A stretch of DNA of 64,000 bases from positions 3,100,001 to 3,164,000 of the forward strand of contig NZ_LT900217.1 of NCBI RefSeq assembly GCF_900199375.1, read 5' to 3'. How positions within the stretch are numbered: the first letter of the stretch is position 1; the number at the start of each line of letters is the position of its first letter. The position numbers and the translations under genes are program-made. This DNA comes from Gordonibacter urolithinfaciens. GTDB lineage: Bacteria > Actinomycetota > Coriobacteriia > Coriobacteriales > Eggerthellaceae. This document shows positions 1 through 7,226 of this stretch, one piece after another. The notes beneath the pieces were generated by a model. The model saw only the letters and a list, made by a program, of their open reading frames with translations. It had not been told where the DNA came from and ran no database searches.

Positions 1-177
1 GCCTGCCACGGGCACACCTTGGGTCAGCTGCGCCGACACGTTCGTCCAGGTGGCAACCGCAGCGAGAACAAAACAGGCTGCGAGGATGCCGCTGGCTGCG
101 TACGAGGCGATGGTGAAGGCCGGGATGGTGGGCACGGCGCGAGCGCCGATGCGACCTGCGCGCTCGCGGCCCCTCAT
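1..177 (-). CDS. Membrane protein, N-terminal part only (cut by window edge)
   Basis: An ATG at 177 opens a frame that stays open to the window edge (59 codons). The start overlaps the stop of the upstream ATPase gene as ATGA, a sign of translational coupling, so this is the last visible gene of the operon. The peptide begins with a basic stretch (MRGRERAGRIGARAVP), followed by a hydrophobic segment at about residues 17-45 that reads as a signal anchor or first membrane helix. I do not recognise the family. By position it is probably an accessory membrane component of the FtsX-type transporter encoded just upstream. Confidence 0.6.
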   Translation of the reverse strand, partial: MRGRERAGRIGARAVPTIPAFTIASYAASGILAACFVLAAVATWTNVSAQLTQGVPVAG

Positions 178-869
178 GATCGGCTCCTTCCCCGCGGAGC
201 ATTTCGGCGGGAGGTCGATCCGACAACGGATGAACCGACGTCCTCTTGGCTCACCACACCTTTCTTCAACCTCAGCACGCAGTCGGCCTTGCGGGCCAGC
301 TCACGCGAGTGGGTGACCACCACCACGCACTTCTCCATCTTGTGGGCGCAGCTGCGCAGGATGCCGGTTATCTCGGCGGCGGTGTCTTCGTCGAGGTTGC
401 CCGTGGGCTCGTCGGCTAGGATGACGGGCGCGTCCGTCGCCAGTGCGCGGGCGATGGCCACACGCTGCTGCTGGCCGCCCGATAGCTTCAGCACGTTTCG
501 GCGCGCCTCCTCGCTAGTCAGTCCCAGTTCTTCCAGCAGCGGGTAGGGCGACGAGCGCGTGATGGGCGCCACGTTTTCGGCCGGAGTGAGGTAGTCGATA
601 AGGTTGAAGCTTTGGAAGACGAACGCCACGTGATGCTTGCGGTGCTCGGCGAGTCCCGTGTCGGCAATGTCCTCGCCGCTGAAGCGGACGGTGCCGCCGT
701 CGGGTGAGTCGAGTCCGCCCATAAGGGACAGCAGCGTGGTTTTGCCGCAGCCGGACGGGCCGAGTATCGCGTAGAGCTTTCCCGGTTCGAGCGCCAGCGA
801 CACATCGCGCAGCACGGGTTGTGCGGAGCCGTAGGAGTAACGTACGTTTTCTAGTTCCATTAGGTGCAT
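174..869 (-). CDS. ABC transporter ATP-binding protein, MacB/LolD type
   Basis: This 231-residue ATPase would energise the FtsX-type permease encoded 13 bp upstream. It has the complete nucleotide-binding set: Walker A GPSGCGKTT, Q-loop VFQSFN, signature LSGGQQQR, Walker B VILADEP with the catalytic Glu, D-loop GNLD and H-loop THS. The start is the ATG at 869, with AAAGGA seven bases before it. Length and motifs fit the cytoplasmic ATPases that partner lipoprotein-release or peptide-export permeases. The C-terminal tail is short and Arg/Ser-rich. The substrate cannot be read from the sequence; the two-component genes upstream suggest an envelope-stress or antimicrobial role. Confidence 0.93.
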   Translation of the reverse strand: MHLMELENVRYSYGSAQPVLRDVSLALEPGKLYAILGPSGCGKTTLLSLMGGLDSPDGGTVRFSGEDIADTGLAEHRKHHVAFVFQSFNLIDYLTPAENVAPITRSSPYPLLEELGLTSEEARRNVLKLSGGQQQRVAIARALATDAPVILADEPTGNLDEDTAAEITGILRSCAHKMEKCVVVVTHSRELARKADCVLRLKKGVVSQEDVGSSVVGSTSRRNAPRGRSRS

Positions 870-882
870 GACAGAGTCCTTT

Positions 883-2361
883 CTAGCTCATCTTCGTGAG
901 TATTTCTTTGGGCTTGAGGCGCAGTACCGGCAGCGCAGCCGCGGCCACCGAGCCGATGATGAGCACGCCGCCCGCCAGGTAGACGCCTACGAGCGCTGCG
1001 GGATCGATGACGACCTCAATTTTCGTCATGTCGCGGTTCTGCTCGAATTTCGGCGCCATCGAGCTTGAGTTGGCTGCCATCATGCCGTCTCCGCTGCTCG
1101 TCGGCCCCTGTGCGCCTGATCCGCCCACGTCGCCCGCCTGCTCGGTGGCGTAGTCGAGCAGCTGCGCAGCCGCCGTCTGGGCCACGAGCCCGCTCGTGAA
1201 GTACGAGGCGCCAAACGCGAGCACGGCCACGAGGGCGATCTCCACGAGGTACTGCGCGACGATGGCCCGCTTGGTCACGCCGAGCGAAAGCAGCACGCCG
1301 CTCTCATGGATGCGCTCACGCACCCGTCCGGCCAGCACGAGATAGAGGATGATCGCGCCGATGACCACCATGACCGCGATGAGCCCGGTCATGAGGCTGT
1401 CCATGTTCTCGAGCGGCTCGATGACTGAATCGACGTTGCCCGTGTCCACGTCAACCGTGAAGTCGGTGGGGTCGAGGCCGTCGAGGTTCTTCACTTCCTC
1501 GACGATGCGGTTCACCTCGGCGGGATCGTCCACGTGGAAGTCCACGCGCTCGTAGCTCTCGCCGCCCGTCTCGGGGCGCACGTGCTGGATGACCTCAAGC
1601 GAGGTGAACACTGCGTTGTCGATGGACCAGTTGCTCATGACGGCGCTCGCCTTGGCGGTGGGCTCGTACAGCCCCACGATCTCGACGTCTATCTTCGTGT
1701 CTTCGGGATCGATGCCGTTCATCTGCGCTTTCGTCTCGCTCTGCTGGAGAGTGAGCCTATCGCCCACCGCGAGGCCGTTCTTCTCGGCCAGCTCCTTGCT
1801 GATGAGCGCCTTGCCGGTTTCGCCGTGCTCGAGGTGCCGCCCGTCCACGAGTTTGAGAAAGCCCTGGGCGAAGTAGGAGTCGAAAGCGGTGTCGGTTGCG
1901 CCGAAGGCGGTTGAGGTCTTGTTCATGTCGCCCGACGAGGCCAGCATCGCGCCCAGCCCTCCGCCGTCCTCCGCGTCCGATTCGACGAGATCGAGATAGG
2001 CCCCCTGCTTCTTCATGAGCACGGTGGACTGATAGGATGCGTTGTAGCCCTTAATACCGTCCACGCTTCCCATGATGCGGTCGGCCAATTCCTTCGTGAT
2101 GGGCTCGCCGCGATAGAACCCCTTCGAGCCGTTCGATCCCTGCTGGACCGACTCCCATTTGCTCGCGTCGCTCGTGTTCTGCTTGAGGGCGAACGACCCG
2201 CCCAGCGCCTCACGCACGTTGAGCTGCGCGGTTTGCGCGGCCTGCTTGATGGCCAGCCCTGACAACGCCATCGTGGCGATGACGAGCAGCAGCAGGAACA
2301 GGATGAGCGTCTTGCCCCGCTTGCGCGTAAGGTACAGCAGGGCGCGTTTGCCAAGTCCCAT
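883..2361 (-). CDS. FtsX/MacB-type ABC transporter permease
   Basis: A 492-residue membrane protein with the MacB/LolC layout. One helix lies at residues 19-38, followed by a large extracytoplasmic domain of nearly 290 residues, then three helices in the C-terminal third (about 328-350, 372-395 and 458-480) that form the FtsX domain. An insertion rich in Gly, Ser and Gln precedes the last helix. GAAAGGAG five bases before the ATG is a strong ribosome site. It pairs with the ATPase downstream. An 11-bp direct repeat and a -10-like element upstream suggest control by the adjacent response regulator. This topology normally couples ATP hydrolysis to mechanical movement of a periplasmic domain rather than classic import. 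Confidence 0.9.
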   Translation of the reverse strand: MGLGKRALLYLTRKRGKTLILFLLLLVIATMALSGLAIKQAAQTAQLNVREALGGSFALKQNTSDASKWESVQQGSNGSKGFYRGEPITKELADRIMGSVDGIKGYNASYQSTVLMKKQGAYLDLVESDAEDGGGLGAMLASSGDMNKTSTAFGATDTAFDSYFAQGFLKLVDGRHLEHGETGKALISKELAEKNGLAVGDRLTLQQSETKAQMNGIDPEDTKIDVEIVGLYEPTAKASAVMSNWSIDNAVFTSLEVIQHVRPETGGESYERVDFHVDDPAEVNRIVEEVKNLDGLDPTDFTVDVDTGNVDSVIEPLENMDSLMTGLIAVMVVIGAIILYLVLAGRVRERIHESGVLLSLGVTKRAIVAQYLVEIALVAVLAFGASYFTSGLVAQTAAAQLLDYATEQAGDVGGSGAQGPTSSGDGMMAANSSSMAPKFEQNRDMTKIEVVIDPAALVGVYLAGGVLIIGSVAAAALPVLRLKPKEILTKMS

Positions 2362-2380
2362 GAAGACTCCTTTCCGTTCG

Positions 2381-2395
2381 GTGGAATTCCACTAT
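2381..2395 (-). promoter_or_regulatory. Putative -10 element inside a perfect palindrome, FtsX operon
   Basis: Read on the minus strand, GATAGT (2395-2390) is a plausible -10 for the permease operon, 19 bp downstream of the direct repeats at 2415-2447. The overlapping 12-bp sequence GTGGAATTCCAC (2381-2392) is a perfect palindrome over the expected start site and could be an extra operator. Weak on its own; supported by position. Confidence 0.4.
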
Positions 2396-2414
2396 CGGCC
2401 AGAAAGGCGAGGAT

Positions 2415-2447
2415 CCGGTTGAGCGTCGGTTTAGATTCGGTTTAGAT
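2415..2447 (-). promoter_or_regulatory. Tandem 11-bp direct repeats, putative response-regulator box
   Basis: On the minus strand the 11-mer ATCTAAACCGA occurs twice with no spacer (2447-2437 and 2436-2426), followed by a degenerate third copy (2425-2415). An 11-bp spacing places sites on one DNA face, as known for OmpR/PhoB-family dimers. The first copy includes the final codon and stop of the kinase gene, and the array faces the FtsX-type permease operon, so the regulator at 3652-4323 is the obvious candidate ligand. Confidence 0.6.
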
Positions 2448-3677
2448 GCTGCGGCCCTTGGGGAAGCGCGCCCAGAACGTGACGCGGTCGTTCGCACTGT
2501 CGAGCGCGAAGCGGATGCCGTAGCGGTCGAACGCCGTCTTCGCGATATAGAGACCGAGGCCGCTGCCGCCCGTTGCGCGGCTGCGCGAGGCTTCGGCACG
2601 GAAAAACGGCTCGAACGCGCGGGCCAGCTCGTCGTCGGAGAGTTCGATGCCCGTGTTCTCCACGACGAGCGTCCCGTCGGCGAGGCGGACGGACACCTGC
2701 GCGCCGGGCGGCGAGTACGTCACGGCGTTCCCGACGACGTTCGCCAGCGCCTTGGCCACGAGTGCGCGGTTCGCCCGGATGATGGCGTCGCGCTGCACGT
2801 CGGCGTCGAATGCGAGCCCCCGCTCGGCCGCCCGCGGCGCCCACGCGTCGACGGCCTCCTGCACGAGCGCGGTCGCCGAGACGTCCTCGCAGGCGCGGTC
2901 GATGTCGTCGGCCTCCATGCCGGCGACGAGCACGATCTCGCCGACGAGCCCTTCGAGGCGCTCGGCGGTCTCGAGCGCCACCGGCAGGTGCTTGTCGCGG
3001 TCGGCGAAGTCGCCGATACCGTACAGCATGCACTCGATCTGGGCCTTGAGGGCGCACAGGGGCGTCTTCAGCTCGTGGGACACGGCGGCGAAGAAGTCGC
3101 GGCGCTGCCGCTCGGCGCGCTTGGCATCGGCCACGTCGGCGACGAGCCGGTTGATGATGCGGCTCACGCCCCAGGCCACGAGCACGGCCGCGGCGAGGAT
3201 GGCCGTGACGACGGCGGGCAGCATGCTCCAGAACGCCGAAGGCAGCTCGCCGGCGGCGGGCAGGTTGGCCACGATGGTGAGGTAGCCGCTGTCCTGGTCG
3301 GCGAACCGCACGTTGGTCGACAGGGCGACGGCCGATTCGCTTCCCGTGTCCGGCTCGGTGCCGAAACGGGACGAGTCGTTGCCCACGACGAGCACGGCGG
3401 TTGCGTTGTTCTCGATGCAGAAGTCGTAGATGGGCTGGGCCGCATCGGCGTAGGGCGTTTCGGCGAGCTGCGCGCCGAGCGCGTCGAGGCGTTCGTGCAC
3501 GCGCGATGTGGCCACGTTCTCGTAGCTGGCGGGCAGCGCCACGGCCACGAGCGCGTAGATGAGCGCGCTCGTCAGCGCGAGCGCGGCGGCCACGGCCAGG
3601 AACACCTTGAGTCCGAGGCGGCGCCGTCGCCTGCTCTCGTCGCTATGCCGCCTACGCCTCTCCAAGCTTGTACCCAA
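2442..3677 (-). CDS. Sensor histidine kinase
   Basis: This membrane kinase of about 411 residues is the partner of the response regulator whose 3' end it overlaps. A helix at about 22-48 and another near 152-175 bracket an extracytoplasmic sensor of roughly 100 residues. The HisKA H-box reads SHELKTPL, the N-box NVVGNAVTYS, and the G-boxes end in GGSGLGLYIAK, so kinase activity looks intact. No clear HAMP domain is visible. The start is uncertain: the longest frame begins with a TTG at 3677, 26 bp inside the regulator gene, and another TTG (3665) is possible. The stop codon lies inside the direct-repeat box that probably controls the downstream transporter. Confidence 0.88.
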   Translation of the reverse strand: MGTSLERRRRHSDESRRRRRLGLKVFLAVAAALALTSALIYALVAVALPASYENVATSRVHERLDALGAQLAETPYADAAQPIYDFCIENNATAVLVVGNDSSRFGTEPDTGSESAVALSTNVRFADQDSGYLTIVANLPAAGELPSAFWSMLPAVVTAILAAAVLVAWGVSRIINRLVADVADAKRAERQRRDFFAAVSHELKTPLCALKAQIECMLYGIGDFADRDKHLPVALETAERLEGLVGEIVLVAGMEADDIDRACEDVSATALVQEAVDAWAPRAAERGLAFDADVQRDAIIRANRALVAKALANVVGNAVTYSPPGAQVSVRLADGTLVVENTGIELSDDELARAFEPFFRAEASRSRATGGSGLGLYIAKTAFDRYGIRFALDSANDRVTFWARFPKGRSI

Positions 3678-4323
3678 TCCCCCGAACGGTGGCCACGAGG
3701 CCGGCGCCGAGCTTCTTGCGGATGTTCATGACGTGGATGTTGACGATCTTCGGATCGCTGGCGAACTCGTAGTGCCACACGAGGGAGAGCAGCTCGTCGC
3801 GCGTGAACACCCGGCCGGGATGGGCGAGCAGCAGCTCGAGCACGTCGAATTCGGTGCGGGTAAGGTCCACGGGGCTTCCGCCGCGGCTCGCCGTGCGGCC
3901 GGCGGGGTCGAGCGCTACGTCGCCGCAGCGCAGCAGTCCGTCGGCGCCGTCGGCCGGAGCGTGCGCGGCCCGGCGCAGCAGGGCCTCGGCGCGCCGCAGG
4001 ACCACCTTCACGGAGAACGGCTTCGTCACGTAGTCGTCGGCAAGAAGCTCGAAGCCGCGCAGCTCGTCGGACTCGGCACCGAGCGCCGTGAGCATCATGA
4101 CGGGAACGTCGGATTCCTGCCGTATGAGCTCGCACACGGTGAAGCCGTCGATCTTCGGCAGCATGAGGTCGAGCACGACGAGGTCGCAAGGCCGCGCGTG
4201 GAACGCCGCGATGCCCTCCATCCCGTCGGCGGCGAGCGCCACGTCGTGGCCCGCGCTCTTGAACACCTCGGCGAGCACGGTGCGGATGGCTGGTTCGTCT
4301 TCGATGGTCAGCATGTGGGCCAT
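3652..4323 (-). CDS. OmpR/PhoB-family response regulator
   Basis: A 223-residue regulator. The receiver domain (about 1-115) has the acidic pair in TIEDE, the phospho-acceptor Asp in VVLDLMLP, the conserved Thr in MLTA and Lys in TKPFS. The C-terminal winged helix (about 130-220) ends in VRGIGYKL, the usual OmpR-type signature. GGAGGTG lies five bases before the ATG. It is transcribed first in a regulator-kinase-permease-ATPase order and diverges from a second regulator gene at 4506. Its likely targets are the direct repeats at 2415-2447 in front of the permease. Confidence 0.93.
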   Translation of the reverse strand: MAHMLTIEDEPAIRTVLAEVFKSAGHDVALAADGMEGIAAFHARPCDLVVLDLMLPKIDGFTVCELIRQESDVPVMMLTALGAESDELRGFELLADDYVTKPFSVKVVLRRAEALLRRAAHAPADGADGLLRCGDVALDPAGRTASRGGSPVDLTRTEFDVLELLLAHPGRVFTRDELLSLVWHYEFASDPKIVNIHVMNIRKKLGAGLVATVRGIGYKLGEA

Positions 4324-4343
4324 GGGGCACCTCCTGCGCGCAT

Positions 4344-4349
4344 GGTATC
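4344..4349 (-). promoter_or_regulatory. Possible extended -10 for the minus-strand regulator gene
   Basis: Minus-strand TGTGATACC gives a TG-N extended -10 whose hexamer is at 4349-4344, about 20 bp before the ATG at 4323. No clear -35 is visible, so this rests on the -10 alone. Confidence 0.3.
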
Positions 4350-4449
4350 ACAGCCCCTCGCTGCTGCGCCCGAACGACACAGGTTCTGCGAACGGCTCGC
4401 CGGATCCGCGCGAAACCCCCGTCCCGCGAGGGCGGTCGGCGTCGCTCCT

Positions 4450-4458
4450 TGCTACAAT
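4450..4458 (+). promoter_or_regulatory. Extended -10 promoter for the second two-component operon
   Basis: TGCTACAAT is an extended -10 (TG-N-TACAAT) about 48 bp before the regulator start at 4506. The usual -35 position is GC-rich and unconvincing, as expected for extended -10 promoters. Confidence 0.5.
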
Positions 4459-4505
4459 GGAGGCGTTCCGCCCGATGCGGGGAAGGGAGCGAGGGAAGGG
4501 GAGCG

Positions 4506-5201
4506 ATGCCGAGCGTACTCATAGTCGACGACGACGCGGATCTGTCCGCCATCGTGGCGCGCTACCTCGAAAGCGAGGGGTTCGCGGTCGTGCGCGCTGC
4601 GAGCGCCGAAGAGGCCTACGACGTGCTGGGCGCCCGTCCGTTCGACCTCGTGCTGCTCGACATCAACCTGCCGAGCGACGACGGCTTCGCGGCGTGCGAG
4701 GCCCTTCGGCGCGCGAGCGACGTGCCCATCGTGTTCGCGTCGGCGCGCACGAGCGAGACGGACCGCATCGTCGGGCTCGACACGGGCGGCGACGACTACC
4801 TGCCCAAGCCCTACTCTCTGCGCGAGCTGCTCGCGCACGTGAACGCGCTGCTCAGGCGCTCTCGGGGGCGCTCCGGCGGCGCGGGACGGCCGCTCGTCGC
4901 GGGACCGTTCGCCCTCGACGAAGCCGCCGGGACGCTCGCGAAGGACGGCGTCGTCGCGGCGCTGTCGCCCAAGGAGTTCGCGCTCGCCCGCTTCCTGATC
5001 GCGCATGAGGGCGAGACAGTGTCGAAGGAGCGCCTGCTGGCCGAGGTATGGGGCGCGTTCTCGGAGGTGGAGCCGCAGACGGTGTCGGTGCACATGAGCT
5101 GGCTGCGCGCGAAGGTGGAGGACGACCCTTCCCGCCCGGCCCACTTCAAGACCGTGCGGGGGAGGGGCTACCGCTTCGACGCCGAGGGCGGCGCGTCGTG
5201 A
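4506..5201 (+). CDS. OmpR/PhoB-family response regulator
   Basis: A 231-residue regulator. The receiver motifs are IVDDDAD, the phospho-acceptor LLDINLP, the Ser/Thr position in FASAR and the Lys in PKPYS. The winged-helix domain includes LSPKEFALARFL and ends VRGRGYRF. The ATG at 4506 is preferred over an in-frame ATG 57 bp upstream: it has a purine-rich ribosome site and gives the normal family N-terminus. Its stop overlaps the GTG start of the kinase. The conserved receiver Thr is replaced by Ser, as in some family members. Likely target: the CTTAA repeats at 6372-6387. Confidence 0.93.
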   Translation: MPSVLIVDDDADLSAIVARYLESEGFAVVRAASAEEAYDVLGARPFDLVLLDINLPSDDGFAACEALRRASDVPIVFASARTSETDRIVGLDTGGDDYLPKPYSLRELLAHVNALLRRSRGRSGGAGRPLVAGPFALDEAAGTLAKDGVVAALSPKEFALARFLIAHEGETVSKERLLAEVWGAFSEVEPQTVSVHMSWLRAKVEDDPSRPAHFKTVRGRGYRFDAEGGAS

Positions 5202-6376
5202 CGGCGGCTTCGCGCGAGGGCGCGCGCATCGCGCGACGGCTCGTCGGCATCGCCGCCTCCGCGACGCTAGCCCTCGCCCTGGCGGCGCTCGCGGCCACGG
5301 CCCTGCTCGCGGGCGACGGGCCGGCCGCCGAGATGCGGGCGCAGACCGTGGAGCTGAACGCGGCCCGCGCCGAGCTGCCCGAAGGCGCGGACGTGGAGGC
5401 CGCCGACGCCGCGCTCTCGCGCGCGCAGGATGCGCTGCGAGCGGCCGCCGACGCGCGCGGCGGCCTCCCCGTCGCGCTCGTCTGGGCGCTCGCCGCGCTC
5501 GGCGCGGCATTCGCATGGGGCGTCGTCGCCTACCTCTACGTCGGTGTCGTGCGTCCCTTCATGCGGTTGGAGGCGTTCGCGCAGGACGTGGCGACGGGCA
5601 ACCTCGACGCCCCGCTCGCCTATGAGCGCAGCAACCCGTTCGGCCGATTCACCTGGGCGTTCGACAACATGCGCGCAGAGATCAAACGCGCCCGCGCCGC
5701 CGAGGCCGAGGCCGTGGAGCGGGGCAAGACGGCCGTCGCCGCGCTGTCGCACGACATAAAGACGCCCATCGCGTCCATCCGCGCCTACTCCGAGGCGCTC
5801 GAGCTGGGCCTCGCGCGCACGCAAGCGGAGCGCGAGGGCTACGCGCGCACCATCGCGCGCAAGTGCGACGAGGTGACGTCGCTCACCGACGACCTGTTCC
5901 TCCACGCGCTCGCCGACCTCGACCGCATCCAGGTGCGCTGCGAGGAAGCGCCCATCGCCCGCGTCGTGGCTCGGGCGGTCGCGGACTTCGACGCGGGCGG
6001 CAGGGTGACGCTCGGGCGCCTCGACGAGGCGCAGGCGAGCTGCGACCCGAAGCGCCTCGAGCAGGCGATCGGGAACCTGTTGGCGAACGCCGCCAAGTAC
6101 GCGCCCGGCGCGGACGTGGAGGTGGAGGGTGTCCTCGACACCGCCGCGCGCGCCTATCGCGTGCGCGTGCGCGACCGCGGCCCCGGCATCCCGCCCGAGG
6201 ACCTGCCGTTCGTCGCCGACCGTTTCTACCGCGGCTCGAACGCCGGCGATGCGCCGGGCGCGGGCCTCGGGCTGTTCATCGTGCGCTACCTGGTTGAGCA
6301 GATGGGAGGCGGCTTAAGCCTCGAGAACGCCGAGCCCGGCCTCGCCGCCGTCCTCGAACTCCCCCTCGCATCTTAA
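5198..6376 (+). CDS. Sensor histidine kinase with HAMP domain
   Basis: A 392-residue kinase starting with a GTG that overlaps the regulator stop (GTGA). Two helices (about 14-36 and 88-112) bracket a short Ala-rich extracytoplasmic loop of about 50 residues. A HAMP-like linker (RPFMRLEAFAQDVATGNLD) follows, then HisKA with LSHDIKTPIA and an ATPase domain with NLLANAAKYA, DRGPGIP and GAGLGLFIV. All catalytic boxes are present. Composition is extremely GC-rich. The TAA stop lies in the first CTTAA half-site of the putative regulator box that precedes the ABC genes, so signalling genes and target promoter are physically joined. Confidence 0.92.
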   Translation: MTAASREGARIARRLVGIAASATLALALAALAATALLAGDGPAAEMRAQTVELNAARAELPEGADVEAADAALSRAQDALRAAADARGGLPVALVWALAALGAAFAWGVVAYLYVGVVRPFMRLEAFAQDVATGNLDAPLAYERSNPFGRFTWAFDNMRAEIKRARAAEAEAVERGKTAVAALSHDIKTPIASIRAYSEALELGLARTQAEREGYARTIARKCDEVTSLTDDLFLHALADLDRIQVRCEEAPIARVVARAVADFDAGGRVTLGRLDEAQASCDPKRLEQAIGNLLANAAKYAPGADVEVEGVLDTAARAYRVRVRDRGPGIPPEDLPFVADRFYRGSNAGDAPGAGLGLFIVRYLVEQMGGGLSLENAEPGLAAVLELPLAS

Positions 6377-6405
6377 GGACGCCTTAATGTTCGCGCGGCT
6401 ACGAT
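6372..6405 (+). promoter_or_regulatory. CTTAA direct repeats and -10, ABC operon promoter
   Basis: CTTAA occurs at 6372-6376 and 6383-6387, an 11-bp period typical of OmpR-family sites. The same bases also form the palindrome TTAAGG-ACG-CCTTAA (6373-6387). TACGAT at 6400-6405 is a plausible -10, 12 bp after the second box, so the bound regulator would replace a missing -35. The first repeat contains the stop codon of the kinase gene. Confidence 0.55.
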
Positions 6406-6439
6406 GCCTTCCAACGAATAGGCGAGACGAGAGGGCATC

Positions 6440-7213
6440 ATGAAGAATCCCATCATCCAAACCGAGCGGCTGTGCAAGAGCTACGCGGCCGACGGGGTGC
6501 AGACCCACGTGCTGAGCAACGTCGACCTGACGCTCTACGAAGGCGATTTCACCGCCATCATGGGGCCGTCGGGCTCCGGCAAGTCCACGCTTCTGTACTG
6601 CCTTTCCGGCATGGACGCCCCGACGGCCGGCGACGTGCGCTATCGAGGCTCGTCCATCACCGGCTTGCGCGAGCGCGACATGGCCGAGCTGCGCGCGCAG
6701 CGCTTCGGGTTCGTGTTCCAGCAGGCTCACCTCGTGTCGAACCTCACGCTGTTCGAGAACGTGGCCGTGCCCGGCTATCTGAAGGCCGGGCGCTCGGCTG
6801 CCGACACGCGCGCGGTCGCGCAGGCGTTCGTCGAGCGCATGGGGCTCGATGCCGACGCGCATCATCTTCCCAGCCAGGCCTCCGGCGGCCAGCAGCAGCG
6901 CTGCGCCGTGGCCCGCAGCGTGGTGAACGATCCCGACATCGTGTTCGCCGACGAGCCCACCGGCGCGCTCAACCGTGCCAACACGCTCGAGGTGCTCTCG
7001 CTGCTTTGCGAGCTGAACGGCAGCGGCCAGTCGATCTGCATGGTCACGCATGACGTGCTGTGCGCCCTGCGCGCGAACCGCGTGCTGTACCTGGAGGACG
7101 GCTCGATCAAAGGCGAGCTCGAGCTGCCGGCCTTCCGCGGCGACGGCGGCGGCGCCTACCTCAAGGCCCGCGACGCCCAGGTGAACGCCTGGCTGTCGTC
7201 GCTGGCTTGGTAG
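6440..7213 (+). CDS. ABC transporter ATP-binding protein (MacB/FtsE type)
   Basis: A 257-residue ATPase with Walker A GPSGSGKST, Q-loop VFQQAH, signature ASGGQQQR (an Ala in place of the usual Leu or Met), Walker B IVFADEP, D-loop GALN (Asn where Asp is usual) and H-loop VTHD. It is followed within 14 bp by its permease. The upstream box at 6372-6405 suggests induction by the adjacent two-component system. The closest functional class is the peptide or lantibiotic detoxification and lipoprotein-release ABC systems; the actual substrate is not visible. Confidence 0.93.
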   Translation: MKNPIIQTERLCKSYAADGVQTHVLSNVDLTLYEGDFTAIMGPSGSGKSTLLYCLSGMDAPTAGDVRYRGSSITGLRERDMAELRAQRFGFVFQQAHLVSNLTLFENVAVPGYLKAGRSAADTRAVAQAFVERMGLDADAHHLPSQASGGQQQRCAVARSVVNDPDIVFADEPTGALNRANTLEVLSLLCELNGSGQSICMVTHDVLCALRANRVLYLEDGSIKGELELPAFRGDGGGAYLKARDAQVNAWLSSLAW

Positions 7214-7226
7214 GGGGGTGGACGTT

